Position numbers and translations under genes: made by a program. 62,543 nucleotides of DNA from an uncultured Roseovarius sp. (GTDB lineage: Bacteria > Pseudomonadota > Alphaproteobacteria > Rhodobacterales > Rhodobacteraceae): contig NZ_CAJXNN010000021.1 of assembly GCF_913057115.1 (NCBI RefSeq), positions 1-62,543 of the forward strand. Direction: 5' to 3'. The notes below the pieces were generated by a model that saw nothing but the letters and a program-made list of their open reading frames with translations, was not told the origin of the DNA and searched no databases. Every line of letters begins with the position of its first letter. The stretch's first letter is position 1. This document shows, in pieces, positions 39,321 to 48,728 of the stretch.

Positions 39321-39884
39321 ATGTCGGACGAATTCATCCTTGATACAGACGATCTTGAACGTCGGATGGAGGGGGCCATGGCCTCGCTTCGGACGGAATT
39401 CGCGTCATTGCGGACCGGGCGGGCCAGTGCCTCGATGCTGGAGCCGGTGCAGGTGGAGGCCTATGGCCAGATGACGCCAATCAATCAGGTGGGCACCGTG
39501 AATGTGCCCGAGCCGCGCATGGTGACGGTGAATGTCTGGGACAAAGGCCTTGTGAACAAGGTGGAAAAGGCCATTCGCGAAAGCGGTTTGGGCATCAACC
39601 CGCAAATGAACGGCACCATCATCATGCTGCCGATCCCCGAATTGAACGAAGAGCGCCGCCGCGAGCTTGGCAAGGTGGCGGGCCAATACGCCGAGAGCGC
39701 GCGGGTTTCGATTCGTAACATCCGCCGTGACGGGATGGACCAGATCAAGAAGGCCAAAGCCGATGGCATGTCGGAGGATGACCAGAAATTCTGGGAATCG
39801 GCGGTGCAGGAGATTACCGACAAGCATATTGCACTCGTCGACGAGGCGCTTGAGGCCAAGCAAGCCGAGATCATGCAGGTCTGA
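39321..39884 (+). CDS. frr: Ribosome recycling factor Frr
   Basis: Splits post-termination ribosomes with EF-G. The 187-residue protein has the three-helix-bundle signature ([19 protein letters not shown], about 33-51, and VRNIRRD-like [11 protein letters not shown]). Follows pyrH as in most proteobacteria; AAGGAC lies upstream of the ATG. Confidence 0.97.
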   Translation: MSDEFILDTDDLERRMEGAMASLRTEFASLRTGRASASMLEPVQVEAYGQMTPINQVGTVNVPEPRMVTVNVWDKGLVNKVEKAIRESGLGINPQMNGTIIMLPIPELNEERRRELGKVAGQYAESARVSIRNIRRDGMDQIKKAKADGMSEDDQKFWESAVQEITDKHIALVDEALEAKQAEIMQV

Positions 39885-39904
39885 GTAACGCGAGGGTTGC
39901 CGAC

Positions 39905-40630
39905 ATGGCAAAGAAAAAGGCCGAACGCGACGGCCCGCGCCATGTGGCGATCATCATGGATGGCAATGGCCGCTGGGCGCAGTCGCGCGGGCGGCCACGT
40001 CTTTTTGGCCACCATGCGGGCGCGCGGAGGGTGCGCGAGATTGTCAGCGCCTGCCCCGATCTGGGGGTGAAGTACCTGACGATCTTCGCCTTTTCGACGG
40101 AGAACTGGAAGCGGACCCAGACCGAGGTGGCGGGCCTGATGAGCCTGTTTCGCCGCTATATCATGAAGGAAATGCAGGAGTTCGTGCGCGAAAACGTGCG
40201 GGTGCGTTTTATCGGCGACCGGCCGCGTCTGGATGCCAAGCTGCGCGGCTTGATGGATGAGGCCGAGGCGATGACCGCGCATTGCGACGGCACGAACCTG
40301 ACCATTGCGTTGAATTACGGCGGCCGGGACGAGGTGGCGCGCGCCACCAAACGGTTGGCCGAGGACGTGGCGGCGGGGCGTTTGAACCCCGGGGACGTGG
40401 ATGAGGAAACCCTGCCGAAGTATCTGGATACCTGTGTGGTGCCGGACCCCGATCTGGTTATTCGCACCAGTGGCGAGGCGCGGATTTCCAATTTCCTGCT
40501 GTGGCAGTCGGCCTATGCGGAGTACGAATTCATCGACACGCTCTGGCCGGATTTCACGCCGGAGATTTTTGCCGATTTGCTGAAAGGCTATGGCGCGCGG
40601 GACCGCCGCTTTGGCGGGGTGACGGCATGA
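39905..40630 (+). CDS. uppS: Undecaprenyl diphosphate synthase UppS
   Basis: Cis-prenyltransferase making the C55 lipid carrier for peptidoglycan and O-antigen. The 241-residue protein has the catalytic IIMDGNGRWA (16-25, Asp19), FSTENWKR and RTSGEARISNFLLWQ. The stop overlaps the cdsA start (ATGA). Confidence 0.96.
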   Translation: MAKKKAERDGPRHVAIIMDGNGRWAQSRGRPRLFGHHAGARRVREIVSACPDLGVKYLTIFAFSTENWKRTQTEVAGLMSLFRRYIMKEMQEFVRENVRVRFIGDRPRLDAKLRGLMDEAEAMTAHCDGTNLTIALNYGGRDEVARATKRLAEDVAAGRLNPGDVDEETLPKYLDTCVVPDPDLVIRTSGEARISNFLLWQSAYAEYEFIDTLWPDFTPEIFADLLKGYGARDRRFGGVTA

Positions 40631-41406
40631 GCGGCGCGGGGCAATGGGGGGATTTGGCCCCCCGGGTCATCTCGGGCGTGGTGATGGCCGTGGCCGGGGG
40701 CCTTTTGGTTTGGGGCGGTGGATGGCCCTTTGCCATTGCGGTCAGCGCCTTGGGTGGTTTGATGATCTGGGAGGCCGCGCGCATGTTTGGTGCGCCGCGC
40801 GCCGCTGGCATGGGGTGCATGGGGGCGGCGGCTGTTCTGGGGGCCTTGGTGGTGCCCGGCATGTTGGTTTTGCCGATCTTGCTGGCCGCGGCGATTGCCA
40901 CGGCGGGGGATATCGCCCGCGAGAAGGGCATCTATGTGCTCTTGGCGGCTTGGGCGCTGATTGGCTGTTATGCGGTGGCGATGCTGCGTGCTGAGGCCGG
41001 TTTGGGCTGGATTGTCTGGCTGGTGCTGGTGGTCGTGGCCTCGGACGTGGCGGGGTATTTCGCCGGGCGAACCTTGGGCGGGCCGAAGTTCTGGCCCAAG
41101 GTGAGCCCGAAAAAGACCTGGTCGGGCACGGTTGCGGGTTGGATCGGGGCTGCCGTGGTGGGCGCGGTGATGGCCGGGCCGTTGGGCGCGGGCGCGGGAC
41201 TGGTCGTGATCTCGGTGCTGGTCAGCTTTGCCGGGCAGATGGGCGATATTGCCGAAAGTGCGGTGAAGCGTCGGGTGGGCGTCAAGGACAGTTCCGACCT
41301 GATTCCGGGGCATGGTGGTGTGCTCGACCGGTTTGATGGCATGCTGGGGGCTGGGGTTCTGGTCTTTGTGCTGATGCAACTGGGCTTGATGCCGGGGGTG
41401 GCATGA
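40627..41406 (+). CDS. cdsA: Phosphatidate cytidylyltransferase CdsA
   Basis: Makes CDP-diacylglycerol, the precursor of all phospholipids; inner-membrane protein. The 259-residue product has about seven TM helices and the C-terminal family signature (SAVKRRVGVKDSSDLIPGHG, then GVLDRFD). ATGA overlaps at both ends with uppS and dxr. Confidence 0.95.
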   Translation: MSGAGQWGDLAPRVISGVVMAVAGGLLVWGGGWPFAIAVSALGGLMIWEAARMFGAPRAAGMGCMGAAAVLGALVVPGMLVLPILLAAAIATAGDIAREKGIYVLLAAWALIGCYAVAMLRAEAGLGWIVWLVLVVVASDVAGYFAGRTLGGPKFWPKVSPKKTWSGTVAGWIGAAVVGAVMAGPLGAGAGLVVISVLVSFAGQMGDIAESAVKRRVGVKDSSDLIPGHGGVLDRFDGMLGAGVLVFVLMQLGLMPGVA

Positions 41407-42575
41407 AGCGGGTCAGTATTCTGGGGGCCACCGGTTCAATCGGGCAAAGTACCATTGATTTGATCCGCCGCAGCCCTGAGCGCTTTGACGTGGTGGCCCT
41501 GACCGGGGGGCGCAATATCGACCGGCTGTCCAGGGACGCGATTGAGTTGGGCGCCGAGGTGGCGGTGACGGCGCATGATGATTTGCTTGTGTCCTTGCGC
41601 GAGGCCTTGGCGGGCAGCGAGGTTGAAGCGGCGGCAGGCGAGGCGGCCCTCATTGAGGCGGGCGCGCGGCCGGCGCATTGGGTGATGTCGGCGATTGTCG
41701 GTGCGGCCGGGTTGCGCCCGGGGCTGGCGGCCTTGGAGCAGGGGGCGACGCTGGCCTTGGCGAACAAGGAATCGCTGGTCACGGCCGGGCCTTTGATGAT
41801 CGAGACAGCGCGGTTGAACCAAGCGCGCATCCTGCCCGTGGACAGCGAGCATTCGGCGATTTTCCAGGCTTTGGTGGGCGAGGATATGGCAGCGGTCAGG
41901 CGCTGTGTCATCACCGCCAGCGGCGGGGCGTTTCGCGATTGGCCTTTGGAGGATTTGGCCGGGGCCACGCCCGAGCAGGCGGCGACGCATCCCAATTGGG
42001 ACATGGGGCAAAGGATCACCATCGATTCCGCGTCTATGTTCAACAAGGCCTTGGAAATCATTGAAGCGCGGGAGTTTTTCGGGTTTGAGCCAGAGCAGAT
42101 CGAGGTGGTGATTCATCCCGAGTCCATGGTGCATGCGCTTGTCGGGTTTTGCGACGGGGGACTGATGGCCCATGTTGGCCCGCCGGATATGCGGCACGCC
42201 ATCGGTTATTCGTTGAACTGGCCGCAGCGGATGGATTTGCCGGTTGAGACCTTGGATTTGACGGCGCTGGGGCAATTGACCTTCCGCGCGCCGGATATGA
42301 CGCGGTACCCGGCCTTGCGGCTGGCGCGCGAGGTGATGGAGCGGCGCGGATTGGCCGGCGCGGTGTTCAATGCCGCCAAGGAGCGCGCGCTGGATCATTT
42401 CATCGCCAAACGCCTGCCGTTCATGGGCATGGCCGAGGTCGTCGAGGAGGTTCTTGCCCGCTTAGAGGCCGAGAATGGCCTTATTGATGCCGGGATCACG
42501 CTTGAAACCGTCGGGCATGTGGACCATTTGGCACGGATAGCTGCCGATCAGGTCGTGCAGGACAAATATAGTTAA
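41403..42575 (+). CDS. dxr: 1-deoxy-D-xylulose 5-phosphate reductoisomerase Dxr
   Basis: NADPH-dependent second step of the MEP isoprenoid pathway. The 390-residue protein has the Rossmann motif GATGSIG (8-14), LANKESLVTAG, VDSEHSAIFQ and the SGGAFRD loop. It supplies precursors for UppS, encoded two genes upstream. Starts within the cdsA stop (ATGA). Confidence 0.97.
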   Translation: MKRVSILGATGSIGQSTIDLIRRSPERFDVVALTGGRNIDRLSRDAIELGAEVAVTAHDDLLVSLREALAGSEVEAAAGEAALIEAGARPAHWVMSAIVGAAGLRPGLAALEQGATLALANKESLVTAGPLMIETARLNQARILPVDSEHSAIFQALVGEDMAAVRRCVITASGGAFRDWPLEDLAGATPEQAATHPNWDMGQRITIDSASMFNKALEIIEAREFFGFEPEQIEVVIHPESMVHALVGFCDGGLMAHVGPPDMRHAIGYSLNWPQRMDLPVETLDLTALGQLTFRAPDMTRYPALRLAREVMERRGLAGAVFNAAKERALDHFIAKRLPFMGMAEVVEEVLARLEAENGLIDAGITLETVGHVDHLARIAADQVVQDKYS

Positions 42576-42593
42576 ACAGGGAGGCGTGGAGCC

Positions 42594-43937
42594 TTGGAAT
42601 TCGCACTCATGCTGCCGCAGTTCGGCAATGTCGCCATGGCCATTCTGGCTTTTGTCGTGGCCTTGTCGGTGATCGTCGCGGTCCATGAATACGGTCATTA
42701 CATCGTCGGCCGGTGGTGCGGGATCAAGGCGGATGTCTTTTCGCTTGGCTTCGGGCCGGTTCTGTTTTCGCGGTATGACAAACGCGGCACGAAGTGGCAG
42801 GTGGCCGCCTTGCCGCTTGGTGGCTACGTCAAGTTCAAGGGGGATGGCGACGCGGCCAGCGCCACGGAAAGCGACGAGACAAAGGAAATGACCCCCGAAG
42901 AGCGCCGCCAGACCATGGTGGGCGCGCCGCTTTGGGCGCGGGCGGCGACGGTGATCGCCGGCCCCCTGTTCAATTTCATCCTGTCGATCGCGGTGTTCGG
43001 CGGGGTGATGATGACCCAGGGCAAGGTGGCCGAGCCCTTGACCGTTGGCGAGATTCACCCGCTGCCGCAATCGGGATTCACGCTGCAAGCCGGGGATGAA
43101 CTATTGGGAATCGCGGGGCGTGACATCCCCGATTATGCCGAGGAGGGTGCGTTTGGGGATTTCGTCGATGTGCTGCCCAAGCAGGAGATCCTTGACTACC
43201 GGGTGCGCCGGGATGGCCGCGAGATCACCGTCGACGGCCCTTATCCGCAGCCCACGCGCATCATGCAATTGGCGCCACAATCGGCGGCCTTTGAAAGCGG
43301 CCTGAAATCGGGTGACGTGATTGTTGGCGTCGAAGGCCGCGAGATCATCGCCTTCGACCAGTTGAAGGAGGTGGTCGAATCCTCGAATGGCCGCGTTTTG
43401 GACCTGAAGGTTTGGCGTGCGGGCGAGGTGATGGACTTCGAACTGGCTCCGCGCAGGGTGGATGAACCGCAGCCGGAGGGAGGCTTCAAGACACAGTGGC
43501 GGATTGGCATCGCGGGCGGTATGGCCTTCGATTTCGCGACCGAGACCATGGGCGCGGGCGAAGCGCTTGTCGGTGGCGCTGCGCAGACGTGGCGCATCAT
43601 GGCCAGCTCGGTGTCCGGCCTTTATCACATGATCATCGGGTCGATCAGCGCCTGCAACATGTCCGGCCCCATCGGCATTGCCGAGGTTTCGGGGGCCATG
43701 GCGAGCCAAGGCGCGGACAGCTTTATCTGGTTCATTGCCGTTCTTTCGGCGGCCATCGGGTTCTTGAACCTGTTGCCGATCCCGGTTCTGGATGGGGGGC
43801 ATCTGGTGTTTTACGCTTTTGAGGCGGTGACGGGAAAACCGCCGAGCGATAACGCCCTGCGAATCTTCATGACCATTGGCTTGGCGTTGATTCTGGGTTT
43901 GATGTCATTGGCCTTGATCACGGATATCCTGTGCTAA
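42594..43937 (+). CDS. rseP: Site-2 zinc metalloprotease RseP
   Basis: Intramembrane protease that cleaves anti-sigma factors and signal-peptide remnants. The 447-residue protein has HEYGH (31-35) in the first TM helix, two PDZ-like regions (about 125-300) and the third-ligand motif PVLDGGHL (about 397-404). The start is a TTG (MEFALMLP): homologues start with a similar sequence, and GGAG lies upstream. An in-frame ATG 15 nt later is the alternative. Confidence 0.95.
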   Translation: MEFALMLPQFGNVAMAILAFVVALSVIVAVHEYGHYIVGRWCGIKADVFSLGFGPVLFSRYDKRGTKWQVAALPLGGYVKFKGDGDAASATESDETKEMTPEERRQTMVGAPLWARAATVIAGPLFNFILSIAVFGGVMMTQGKVAEPLTVGEIHPLPQSGFTLQAGDELLGIAGRDIPDYAEEGAFGDFVDVLPKQEILDYRVRRDGREITVDGPYPQPTRIMQLAPQSAAFESGLKSGDVIVGVEGREIIAFDQLKEVVESSNGRVLDLKVWRAGEVMDFELAPRRVDEPQPEGGFKTQWRIGIAGGMAFDFATETMGAGEALVGGAAQTWRIMASSVSGLYHMIIGSISACNMSGPIGIAEVSGAMASQGADSFIWFIAVLSAAIGFLNLLPIPVLDGGHLVFYAFEAVTGKPPSDNALRIFMTIGLALILGLMSLALITDILC

Positions 43938-44065
43938 AGCCTGTCGGAAATCCCCACAGGCCCTAGAAGCGCGGCCCGCGTCATAAAAGGGCCATCTTTC
44001 GGTTCGCATTCTCGCCATACTCGACCGGCAGTTTGTCGTTGGACGAACTGTATTGGAGAGACATC

Positions 44066-44191
44066 GTGCAACATATCATGAGCGGATATCGCGGATTGAG
44101 CCTGCTGGTGGACCTGAATTGGGATCGTCTGCTGTATTTGACCACGATTCTGGTGGCTTTGATGGCAGGGGCGTTCATCGGATCTTTCTGA
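44066..44191 (+). CDS. Small single-pass membrane protein (41 aa) between rseP and bamA
   Basis: A GTG start with GGAGAG 5 nt upstream gives a 41-residue protein: an amphipathic N terminus (SGYRGLSLLVDLNWDRLLYL), a TM helix (about 24-40) and no C-terminal tail. An ATG four codons later is too far from the ribosome-binding site. The position between two envelope genes suggests a role there, but I know no characterised homologue. Confidence 0.6.
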   Translation: MQHIMSGYRGLSLLVDLNWDRLLYLTTILVALMAGAFIGSF

Positions 44192-44295
44192 GGTTGTTGA
44201 AAAACGTGCCTTGGCGGCATGATGCCAAACCCTGCCTGCGCTGAATGGCGTTTTGACAACCCCGTCATTCCCGGTTAGTCACAATTTCAATTGGG

Positions 44296-46653
44296 ATGTC
44301 TAATTGGAATTTTTCGATGCGAGATTTCGGAGTGGATCGAGCGCGGCACCCTGCAATCCTGAAAGAGGTTGCGGGCGTTTTGCGTATGGGCCTTGTCGCT
44401 TTGGTGGCTATCGTCATGCTGGGGCTACCCGGGCCGGCGGAAGCGCAGAACTATCGCTTTAATTCCGTCACCATCGAAGGCAACCAGCGGGTCGATGGGG
44501 CCACCATCCTCAGCTATGCGGGAATCGCGCGTGGGGAAGCGGTTTCGGCGGCGGAACTGAACGATGCCTATCAGCGCATCCTGGGCAGTGGTCTTTTCGA
44601 GACCGTCACCATCGAGCCGCAGGGCAGCCGCCTTGTCATTCGCGTGGAAGAATACCCCACGATCAACAGGATTTCCTTTGAGGGGAACCGCCGTCTTAAG
44701 GACGAGGACCTTGAGGGGTTTATCGAAAGCCGCTCGCGGCAGGTGTTCAGCCCGTCGAAGGCCGAGCGCGATGCGGCTGTTCTGACCGAAGCCTATGAAC
44801 AGAATGGCCGCGTCTCGGCACGGATTACGCCCAAGGTCATCCGCCGCAGCGACAACCGTGTCGATTTGGTGTTCGAGATTTTCGAAGGCGGCAAGATCGA
44901 GGTGCAGCGGATCGGCTTTGTCGGTAACCGCAACTTCTCGGATCGGAGATTGCGCCGGGTGATTGAATCGAAACAGGCAGGGCTGCTGCGGGCGATCATC
45001 GAACGCGATGCCTTTGTCGAGGACCGGTTGCAGTTCGACCGCCAAGTTCTGACCGATTTTTACCAATCGCGCGGCTATGTGGATTTCCGCGTGACCAGTG
45101 TGAACGCGGAATTGGCCCAAGAACGCGACGCCTATTTCGTGACATTCAACGTGCAGGAAGGCCAGCAATTCAAGTTCGGCGAGATCACGACGATCAGTGA
45201 TTTGCCGAATGTGGATGCCGCGGAATACCAAGATGTGCTGAAGATTCGCCCCGGCGTGGTCTATTCGCCGACCTTGGTGGAAAACTCGGTCGCGCGGATG
45301 GAGCGCCTTGGCATCAAGCAGGGGGTTGATTTCCTGCGGGTCGAACCACGGATCACGCGCAATGACCGTGACCTGACGCTTGATGTGGAATTCGCGCTTG
45401 TGCGCGGGCCGCGTGTTTTTGTCGAACGGATCGACATTGAAGGCAACACCACGACGTTGGACCGGGTGATCCGGCGGCAGTTCGACGTGGTCGAGGGCGA
45501 CCCGTTCAACCCTCGCCAGATTCGCGAAGCCGCTGAGCGTATTCGCGCGCTTCGGTTCTTTGAAACGGCCGATGTGAACGCGCGCGAGGGCTCGCGCCCC
45601 GATCAGGTGGTTGTGGATGTCGACGTGGAGGAAACCACCACCGGGACGCTGTCTTTCGGTGGCAGCTACTCGACCGACTCGGGCTTTGGCGTGCAACTTG
45701 GCTTTAGCGAGCGCAATTTCCTCGGCAGAGGTCAGGCACTGACGGCTCAGGTTTCCCTGGGTGGTGATACCGCGAATTACGTGATCGACTTTTCCGAACC
45801 GGCATTCCTGGGGCGTGATGTCGAGTTCGGGTTCCGCACCTCTTATCAGGAAACCGATACGAACAATACCAATCTCTATGACACGGTCTACGCCGACCTG
45901 CGCCCCAGCCTGACCTTCCCGGTGAGTGAAAACGGGCGGCTTTCGCTGTATTACAACCTCGTCTATAGCGAGATGGATGATTATTCGGGAACTATCGCGG
46001 GTGGTGTCTTGGCCAATGAGGCTGCAATCGGTGGCCGGTTTTCCAGCGCTTTGGGCTATGAATACAGCTATGACACCCGCCGCACGGGTTTGAACCCCAA
46101 TGCCGGTGTGCTTTTGTCCTTCGGGCAGGAGTTCGCAGGCGTGGGGGGCGATGTGGAGTTCATTCGCACCTCTGGACGTATCCTTGGGGAAACCAAGGTT
46201 CTCAACGAAGAGGTGACCTTGCGGGCCTCGCTGGAGGGCGGTGCGCTGGAATATGGCGGCAATGATAACAGCCGTGCCATCGACCGGTACAACACCAAGA
46301 TCATGCGCGGTTTCGAGCCGGGCGGTATCGGGCCGAAAGAAGGCGACGAGTTCCTGGGCGGCAACTATTACGCGGTTGCCAAGTTTGAGGCGGAGTTCCC
46401 GCTGGGCTTGCCGGAGGAGTACGGGATCAGCGGCGGCGCCTTTTACGACATCGGGTCGATCTGGGGCGTGAACACGGCGAACGCCGTGGGGCCGGTGACC
46501 TCCACCGGGTTCAATGATCGCCACGCCATTGGCTTCTCGATTTTCTGGGAATCGCCCTTTGGCCCGCTTCGGATGAACTTTGCGGAGGCCATCCAGAAAG
46601 AGCCCGGTGACCGTGACCAGTTCTTCGATCTGACGGTCAGAACGGATTTTTGA
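44296..46653 (+). CDS. bamA: Outer membrane protein assembly factor BamA
   Basis: Core of the BAM machine that folds and inserts beta-barrel proteins. The 785-residue protein has a signal or hydrophobic segment (about 31-51, ending AEAQ), five POTRA domains (about 53-400) and a C-terminal 16-strand barrel ending in phenylalanine. The first ATG leaves about 30 residues before the hydrophobic segment; a later ATG (44317 or 44386) may be the true start. SurA and Skp, its chaperones, are also encoded in this window. Confidence 0.96.
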   Translation: MSNWNFSMRDFGVDRARHPAILKEVAGVLRMGLVALVAIVMLGLPGPAEAQNYRFNSVTIEGNQRVDGATILSYAGIARGEAVSAAELNDAYQRILGSGLFETVTIEPQGSRLVIRVEEYPTINRISFEGNRRLKDEDLEGFIESRSRQVFSPSKAERDAAVLTEAYEQNGRVSARITPKVIRRSDNRVDLVFEIFEGGKIEVQRIGFVGNRNFSDRRLRRVIESKQAGLLRAIIERDAFVEDRLQFDRQVLTDFYQSRGYVDFRVTSVNAELAQERDAYFVTFNVQEGQQFKFGEITTISDLPNVDAAEYQDVLKIRPGVVYSPTLVENSVARMERLGIKQGVDFLRVEPRITRNDRDLTLDVEFALVRGPRVFVERIDIEGNTTTLDRVIRRQFDVVEGDPFNPRQIREAAERIRALRFFETADVNAREGSRPDQVVVDVDVEETTTGTLSFGGSYSTDSGFGVQLGFSERNFLGRGQALTAQVSLGGDTANYVIDFSEPAFLGRDVEFGFRTSYQETDTNNTNLYDTVYADLRPSLTFPVSENGRLSLYYNLVYSEMDDYSGTIAGGVLANEAAIGGRFSSALGYEYSYDTRRTGLNPNAGVLLSFGQEFAGVGGDVEFIRTSGRILGETKVLNEEVTLRASLEGGALEYGGNDNSRAIDRYNTKIMRGFEPGGIGPKEGDEFLGGNYYAVAKFEAEFPLGLPEEYGISGGAFYDIGSIWGVNTANAVGPVTSTGFNDRHAIGFSIFWESPFGPLRMNFAEAIQKEPGDRDQFFDLTVRTDF

Positions 46654-46654
46654 G

Positions 46655-47323
46655 GTGACCCTGCTGCGGCGCGTTATTGTCGCGGGGGTTATGGCCGGGG
46701 CACTGATTGGTGCCCCGGGACCTGCCGTTCAGGCGCAAGACGTGGGCGTCGTCCAGAGCGACATTCTGGTGCTGGACCCGGAGCGTTTGTTCTCGGAAAC
46801 CGAGTTGGGCCAGCGCATGACGTCTGAGTATCAGGCGGCACGCGAGGCGCTCAGCAAACGCAACCGGGGGCTTGAGGCCGAGCTTGAAGCCGAAGAGCAG
46901 GCCCTGACCGAGCAGCGCGAGACCCTGTCTCCCGAGGCATTCCGGCAATTGGCCGATGAATTCGATACCAAGGTTCAACGCATTCGCCGCGAAAGCGATG
47001 CCGCGGTGCGAAATCTTGAACGGCGTTGGGAACTTGCCCCTGTAAGCTTTATGCGACGCGTGGAGCCGGTATTGGTGCAGGTGATGCAGGAGGCCGGTGG
47101 TGTCGTGGTGCTGGATGCGCGCAGTGTGCTGTTGCGGGCAGACGTGGTAGATATCACCGGTTTGGCGGCCTCGCGGATCAACGAGGAGATCGGCGAAGGT
47201 CAGGCTGCGACAGGCGCTCAACCGCCTGTGGCGGAGGACGTTACCCCGCAAGATGCCGCCCCCGAAGAGGCCGAGGGTGATCAGGGCGATCGCGGCAGTG
47301 TGCAAGAGGCCCCGGCGGAGTAA
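46655..47323 (+). CDS. skp: OmpH/Skp-family periplasmic chaperone
   Basis: Holds outer-membrane proteins soluble in the periplasm. The 222-residue protein has a signal peptide (about 1-28, ending VQAQ), a long coiled-coil (about 50-140, rich in Glu, Ala and Arg) and an unusual acidic, low-complexity C-terminal tail (about 190-222). The start is GTG, directly at the bamA end. Confidence 0.88.
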   Translation: MTLLRRVIVAGVMAGALIGAPGPAVQAQDVGVVQSDILVLDPERLFSETELGQRMTSEYQAAREALSKRNRGLEAELEAEEQALTEQRETLSPEAFRQLADEFDTKVQRIRRESDAAVRNLERRWELAPVSFMRRVEPVLVQVMQEAGGVVVLDARSVLLRADVVDITGLAASRINEEIGEGQAATGAQPPVAEDVTPQDAAPEEAEGDQGDRGSVQEAPAE

Positions 47324-47451
47324 TCGCCTGCTGGCCCCAGCGTCTTGCCCAAGCCCGGGGCAGTTGCTAAAGCGGGTTTACTGACCAAGGAGCAAACCGC
47401 GAGACCAAGGTGCTCAGTGTCGGTAACGGGACAGTTTCGAAAGGATACCCC

Positions 47452-47916
47452 ATGAGCGAGCCCTCGAATTCCGCGGATATTCACAGAATCCAGCGGCTTA
47501 TCCCGCATCGCTATCCTTTCCTGTTGATCGACAAGGTGGTCGACATGGATGGCACACAATCGGCGCGTGGCATCAAGAACGTCACCATGAACGAGCCGCA
47601 TTTTCAGGGGCATTTCCCGTCGAAGCCGATCATGCCCGGTGTCACCATCGTTGAGGCCATGGCGCAGACGGCGGCGGTGATGGTGGGCGCGGCCCTTGGC
47701 ATGGAGGACCGCGAATTGCTGGTCTATTTCATGGCCATCGAGAAGTGCAAATTCCGCCGGATGGTGGTGCCGGGTGACGTGCTGGAGATGAAGATCACCA
47801 CCACGCGCGGCAAGCCCGGCGGCAAGGTCTGGCGCTTTGCCGGGGTGGCCGAGGTTGAGGGCGAGATGGCCTGTGAGGCCGAGTTCACCGCGATGATGGA
47901 TTTGCCCAAGGAGTGA
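47452..47916 (+). CDS. fabZ: 3-hydroxyacyl-ACP dehydratase FabZ
   Basis: Dehydrates 3-hydroxyacyl-ACP in fatty acid synthesis, competing with LpxA for 3-hydroxyacyl-ACP. The 154-residue hot-dog-fold protein has catalytic His54 (HFQGHFP) and Glu68 (IVEAMAQ). AAAGGA lies upstream of the ATG; a longer in-frame start has no support. lpxD, found between skp and fabZ in enterobacteria, is absent here. Confidence 0.96.
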   Translation: MSEPSNSADIHRIQRLIPHRYPFLLIDKVVDMDGTQSARGIKNVTMNEPHFQGHFPSKPIMPGVTIVEAMAQTAAVMVGAALGMEDRELLVYFMAIEKCKFRRMVVPGDVLEMKITTTRGKPGGKVWRFAGVAEVEGEMACEAEFTAMMDLPKE

Positions 47917-47921
47917 CCCGC

Positions 47922-48725
47922 ATGGCCGAGCGTGGCGAGACAGAGATTCACCCTTCGGCGATTGTCGAGGTGGGGGCGCAGATCGGGCAGGGATGCCGGA
48001 TCGGGCCGTTTTGCCATGTCGGGCCGGAGGTGCGGCTTGGCGATGGGGTCGAGTTGAAAAGCCATGTCGTGGTGAGTGGCGACACGGTGGTGGGCGAGGA
48101 TTGCATGGTGTTTCCTTTCGCCTGCATCGGTGAGATTCCCCAAGACCTGAAATTCAAGGGCGAGAAGACCCGGCTTGAAATCGGCGCGCGCAACCGTATC
48201 CGCGAGCATGTGACGATGAATGCGGGCACCGAGGGTGGTGGCGGTGTCACGCGCGTGGGCGACGACGGGTTGTTCATGGCGGGCTGTCACGTGGCGCATG
48301 ACGTGCAACTGGGCAACCGGGTGATCGTGGTGAACAATGCCGCCCTTGCGGGGCATTGCGTGGTCGAGGATGACGTGATCATCGGCGGTTTGTCAGGCGT
48401 GCATCAGTGGGTGCGCATCGGGCAGGGCGCCATTATCGGGGCAGTGACCATGGTGACCAATGACGTGATTCCCTATGGTCTTGTGCAGGCCCCGCGCGGC
48501 GAGTTGGATGGCTTGAACCTTGTGGGGTTGAAGCGCCGGGGCGTGGCGCGTTCGGATATCACAGCCCTTCGCGCCGCGTTCCAGATGTTGGCGCAGGGCG
48601 AGGGCGCCTTTCAGGATCGCGCCCGCCGCTTGGGCGAGGAAACCGAAAGCGCCTATGTCCGGCAAATCGTGGATTTTGTGACCGGGGCGAGCGACCGGTC
48701 GTTCCTGACGCCGGGGGCGATGTAG
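47922..48725 (+). CDS. lpxA: UDP-N-acetylglucosamine acyltransferase LpxA
   Basis: First step of lipid A synthesis. The 267-residue protein is a left-handed beta helix of hexapeptide repeats with catalytic histidine in GCHVAHD (about 122-127) and a C-terminal helical domain. The ATG is chosen because AAGGAG lies 8 nt upstream; a GTG 9 nt earlier overlaps the fabZ stop. Confidence 0.95.
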   Translation: MAERGETEIHPSAIVEVGAQIGQGCRIGPFCHVGPEVRLGDGVELKSHVVVSGDTVVGEDCMVFPFACIGEIPQDLKFKGEKTRLEIGARNRIREHVTMNAGTEGGGGVTRVGDDGLFMAGCHVAHDVQLGNRVIVVNNAALAGHCVVEDDVIIGGLSGVHQWVRIGQGAIIGAVTMVTNDVIPYGLVQAPRGELDGLNLVGLKRRGVARSDITALRAAFQMLAQGEGAFQDRARRLGEETESAYVRQIVDFVTGASDRSFLTPGAM

Positions 48726-48728
48726 GCC

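Noticed and set aside
44425..46524. A 699-codon minus-strand frame
   Set aside because: Fully antisense to bamA; composition is that of a shadow frame.
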